Source: Lawsonibacter sp. (lineage in GTDB: Bacteria > Bacillota > Clostridia > Oscillospirales > Oscillospiraceae). Taken from it: a stretch of 48,493 nt of DNA. Made by a program: the position numbers and the translations under genes. This document shows positions 47,444 through 48,493 of the stretch, one piece after another (within the stretch, counting starts at the first letter, position 1; every line of letters starts with the position of its first letter). Location of the stretch: contig JAAWNI010000001.1 of NCBI GenBank assembly GCA_022798855.1, positions 1 to 48,493 on the forward strand. Direction: 5' to 3'. Under the pieces are notes generated by a model. That model searched no databases, was not told the DNA's origin, and saw only the letters and a list, made by a program, of their open reading frames with translations.

Positions 47444-48298
47444 TTATTTACCGGATACCTTCTGGATGGGCAGCCAAACCTGAAACTGCGCTTCCTCCGT
47501 TCCAGGCTCATTTAAGTAGACCTCCACGTCTGGGGCCTGAGCCCATTCATAGCCGGAATCGGGCAGCCATTCGGCCACAATCCGCTTTTGCAGCTCCTGG
47601 ATGGCGTTGGGCTGCTGCCCGGTCCCGGAGAACACCGCCCAGGTGGCGGCGGGCACCGTCCACTCGCAGGCCCCCTCCGGGGCCGGCGCTTTGGATGCCA
47701 CCGCGATATAATAGTAATTTTCCTCCTCCCGGTGGCAAGTGCTTACGCCTAACAGGCCAGGCGTTTCAGGGTCCATCAAGGGGATCAGCTCCCCTACCCG
47801 TGGACCAATCTCTCCCCAGAACCGGGGCACCACCTGAAAGCCCTCCTCTACGTCCATCGGCAGAGGGGTACGGAAGCCAACAATGCGGAAGGCCTCCCGC
47901 TTGACGATCTGATACTCCATTTCAGCATCTCCTTTGAGCACAAATTTGAAGCGGATACGTGGAAAGGCTTTCAGCTTTACACCATCTTGTTTCGCAAGGG
48001 ATGGGGCCACCCCATGAACCGCCTGGAAGGCCCGGTTGAAGGCGGTGGGCGAGTCATAGCCGTACCGCAGGGCCACATGGAGGACCTTCTCCCCTGCCCG
48101 CAGGTCCGCCGCCGCCCGGGTCATGCGCCGCCGGCGGATGTACTCCTTCAAAGGCACGCCGGCCAGGTAGGAAAACATCCGCTGAAAGTGGTAGGCTGAA
48201 CAGCCAGCCAGCCGCCCCAGCTCCTCCAGCTTGATTTCTCTGTCCAGATTTTCCTCCAAATAGTCCAGCGCCTGGTTCCAGTTTTCCAGCCAATCCAT
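47444..48298 (-). CDS. AraC-type regulator with GyrI-like effector domain
   Basis: The 284-residue protein has an N-terminal AraC DNA-binding domain with two helix-turn-helix units (about 20-45 and 70-98, ALRYGYDSPTAFNRAFQAVHGVAPS) and a GyrI/BacR-like ligand-binding domain (about 128-284) containing YQIVKREAFRIVGFR and the AVFSGTGQQPNAIQEL segment. The order (AraC first, GyrI second) is that of Rob-type regulators that sense small or drug-like molecules. ATG 48298 has AAGGAG upstream. Its target genes cannot be read from here. Confidence 0.92.
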   Translation of the reverse strand: MDWLENWNQALDYLEENLDREIKLEELGRLAGCSAYHFQRMFSYLAGVPLKEYIRRRRMTRAAADLRAGEKVLHVALRYGYDSPTAFNRAFQAVHGVAPSLAKQDGVKLKAFPRIRFKFVLKGDAEMEYQIVKREAFRIVGFRTPLPMDVEEGFQVVPRFWGEIGPRVGELIPLMDPETPGLLGVSTCHREEENYYYIAVASKAPAPEGACEWTVPAATWAVFSGTGQQPNAIQELQKRIVAEWLPDSGYEWAQAPDVEVYLNEPGTEEAQFQVWLPIQKVSGK

Positions 48299-48365
48299 TG
48301 ATATCAACTCCTTATCTGTAAGTATATCCCATCTCCTGTGCCCTGTCCTCACTTTTTTGGTGCGG

Positions 48366-48390
48366 AAAAAGGGAGCGCCGAGGCGCTCCC
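48366..48390 (-). terminator. Terminator of the gene entering from the right edge
   Basis: GGGAGCGCC (48371-48379) and GGCGCTCCC (48382-48390) form a 9-bp perfect stem with a two-base loop, followed on the minus strand by TTTTT (48370-48366). The very short loop may open one more pair. Confidence 0.85.
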
Positions 48391-48406
48391 TTGAAAAGCG
48401 GAAAGC

Positions 48407-48493
48407 TTAGGCCTTGCCGTTGCAGCCCAGGACGTTCACCAGCTTGTGGCGAACCAGCTCCTTGATGTTGGCGCGGGCGGGCTTGAGGTACTC
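48407..48493 (-). CDS. C terminus of a probable class II fructose-bisphosphate aldolase (partial)
   Basis: Only the last 28 codons lie in the window. They read EYLKPARANIKELVRHKLV and end NVLGCNGKA. The closing helix and the short FGSxxKA/LGCxGKA end resemble class II fructose-1,6-bisphosphate aldolases of Clostridia, but this is a short stretch and the call is tentative. The gene continues beyond the right edge and is followed by a strong terminator. Confidence 0.5.
   Translation of the reverse strand, partial: EYLKPARANIKELVRHKLVNVLGCNGKA

Overview
The window looks like chromosomal DNA from a high-GC, anaerobic, endospore-forming member of the Clostridia, most likely an Oscillospiraceae (Flavonifractor/Oscillibacter-like) bacterium. 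Several things point there. There is a SCIFF ranthipeptide with its radical SAM maturase, and there are sporulation genes (SpoIID-like, SpoIIM-like, YunB). A T-box riboswitch is present. The genes form a Gram-positive recN-argR-nadK-tlyA-dxs-ispA-xseB-xseA-nusB run. GTG and TTG starts with strong AGGAGG Shine-Dalgarno sites are common. No rRNA, tRNA, CRISPR array or complete insertion sequence was found.

Layout. 0.1-1.3 kb: aspartate-semialdehyde dehydrogenase (minus) with a folded leader. 1.5-7.7 kb (plus): SpoIID-like protein, queA, a small cargo block (TfoX-C remnant, unknown protein, GNAT), tgt, yajC, TIGR04086 membrane protein. 7.8-10.1 kb: SCIFF precursor, its terminator, an unexplained 169-residue ORF, then the SCIFF maturase. 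10.4-14.8 kb: SpoIIM-like, XerD-like recombinase, murD, YnbB-like PLP enzyme. 14.8-17 kb: AT-richer block of two SUKH-like proteins, a VanZ protein and a DUF5713-like protein. 17-22.3 kb: yunB, second VanZ, ligA, small unknown, second tyrosine recombinase, SdpI-like protein. 22.3-29 kb (minus): two Fe-S proteins, an EamA permease, and a T-box-led operon of EamA permease, DUF4240-like protein, tyrS and two unknown proteins. 29.1-33.1 kb (minus): small unknown or decayed genes, a DHFR-family reductase and malic enzyme, with two palindromic repeat elements. 33.5-35 kb (plus): NSS-family sodium symporter. 35-44.9 kb (minus): recN to nusB, nearly all overlapping or touching. 45-48.5 kb (minus): radical SAM/SPASM protein, amidase-domain protein, XRE regulator with glycine-rich decapeptide-like repeats, AraC/GyrI regulator, and the end of a probable class II fructose-bisphosphate aldolase.

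How it fits together. The core is housekeeping: tRNA queuosine (queA, tgt), protein export (yajC), wall synthesis (murD), isoprenoids (dxs, ispA), DNA repair and recombination (ligA, recN, xseAB, two Xer-type recombinases), and NADP and arginine control. Single small genes are slotted between these conserved neighbours. Several of them resemble immunity-protein families (SUKH, DUF5713, DUF4240, DUF7000), and some are decayed. The points most worth following up are the extra ORF inside the SCIFF locus, the T-box placed two genes ahead of tyrS, the near-identical folded leader in front of the SCIFF maturase and recN, and the repeat-bearing XRE regulator.
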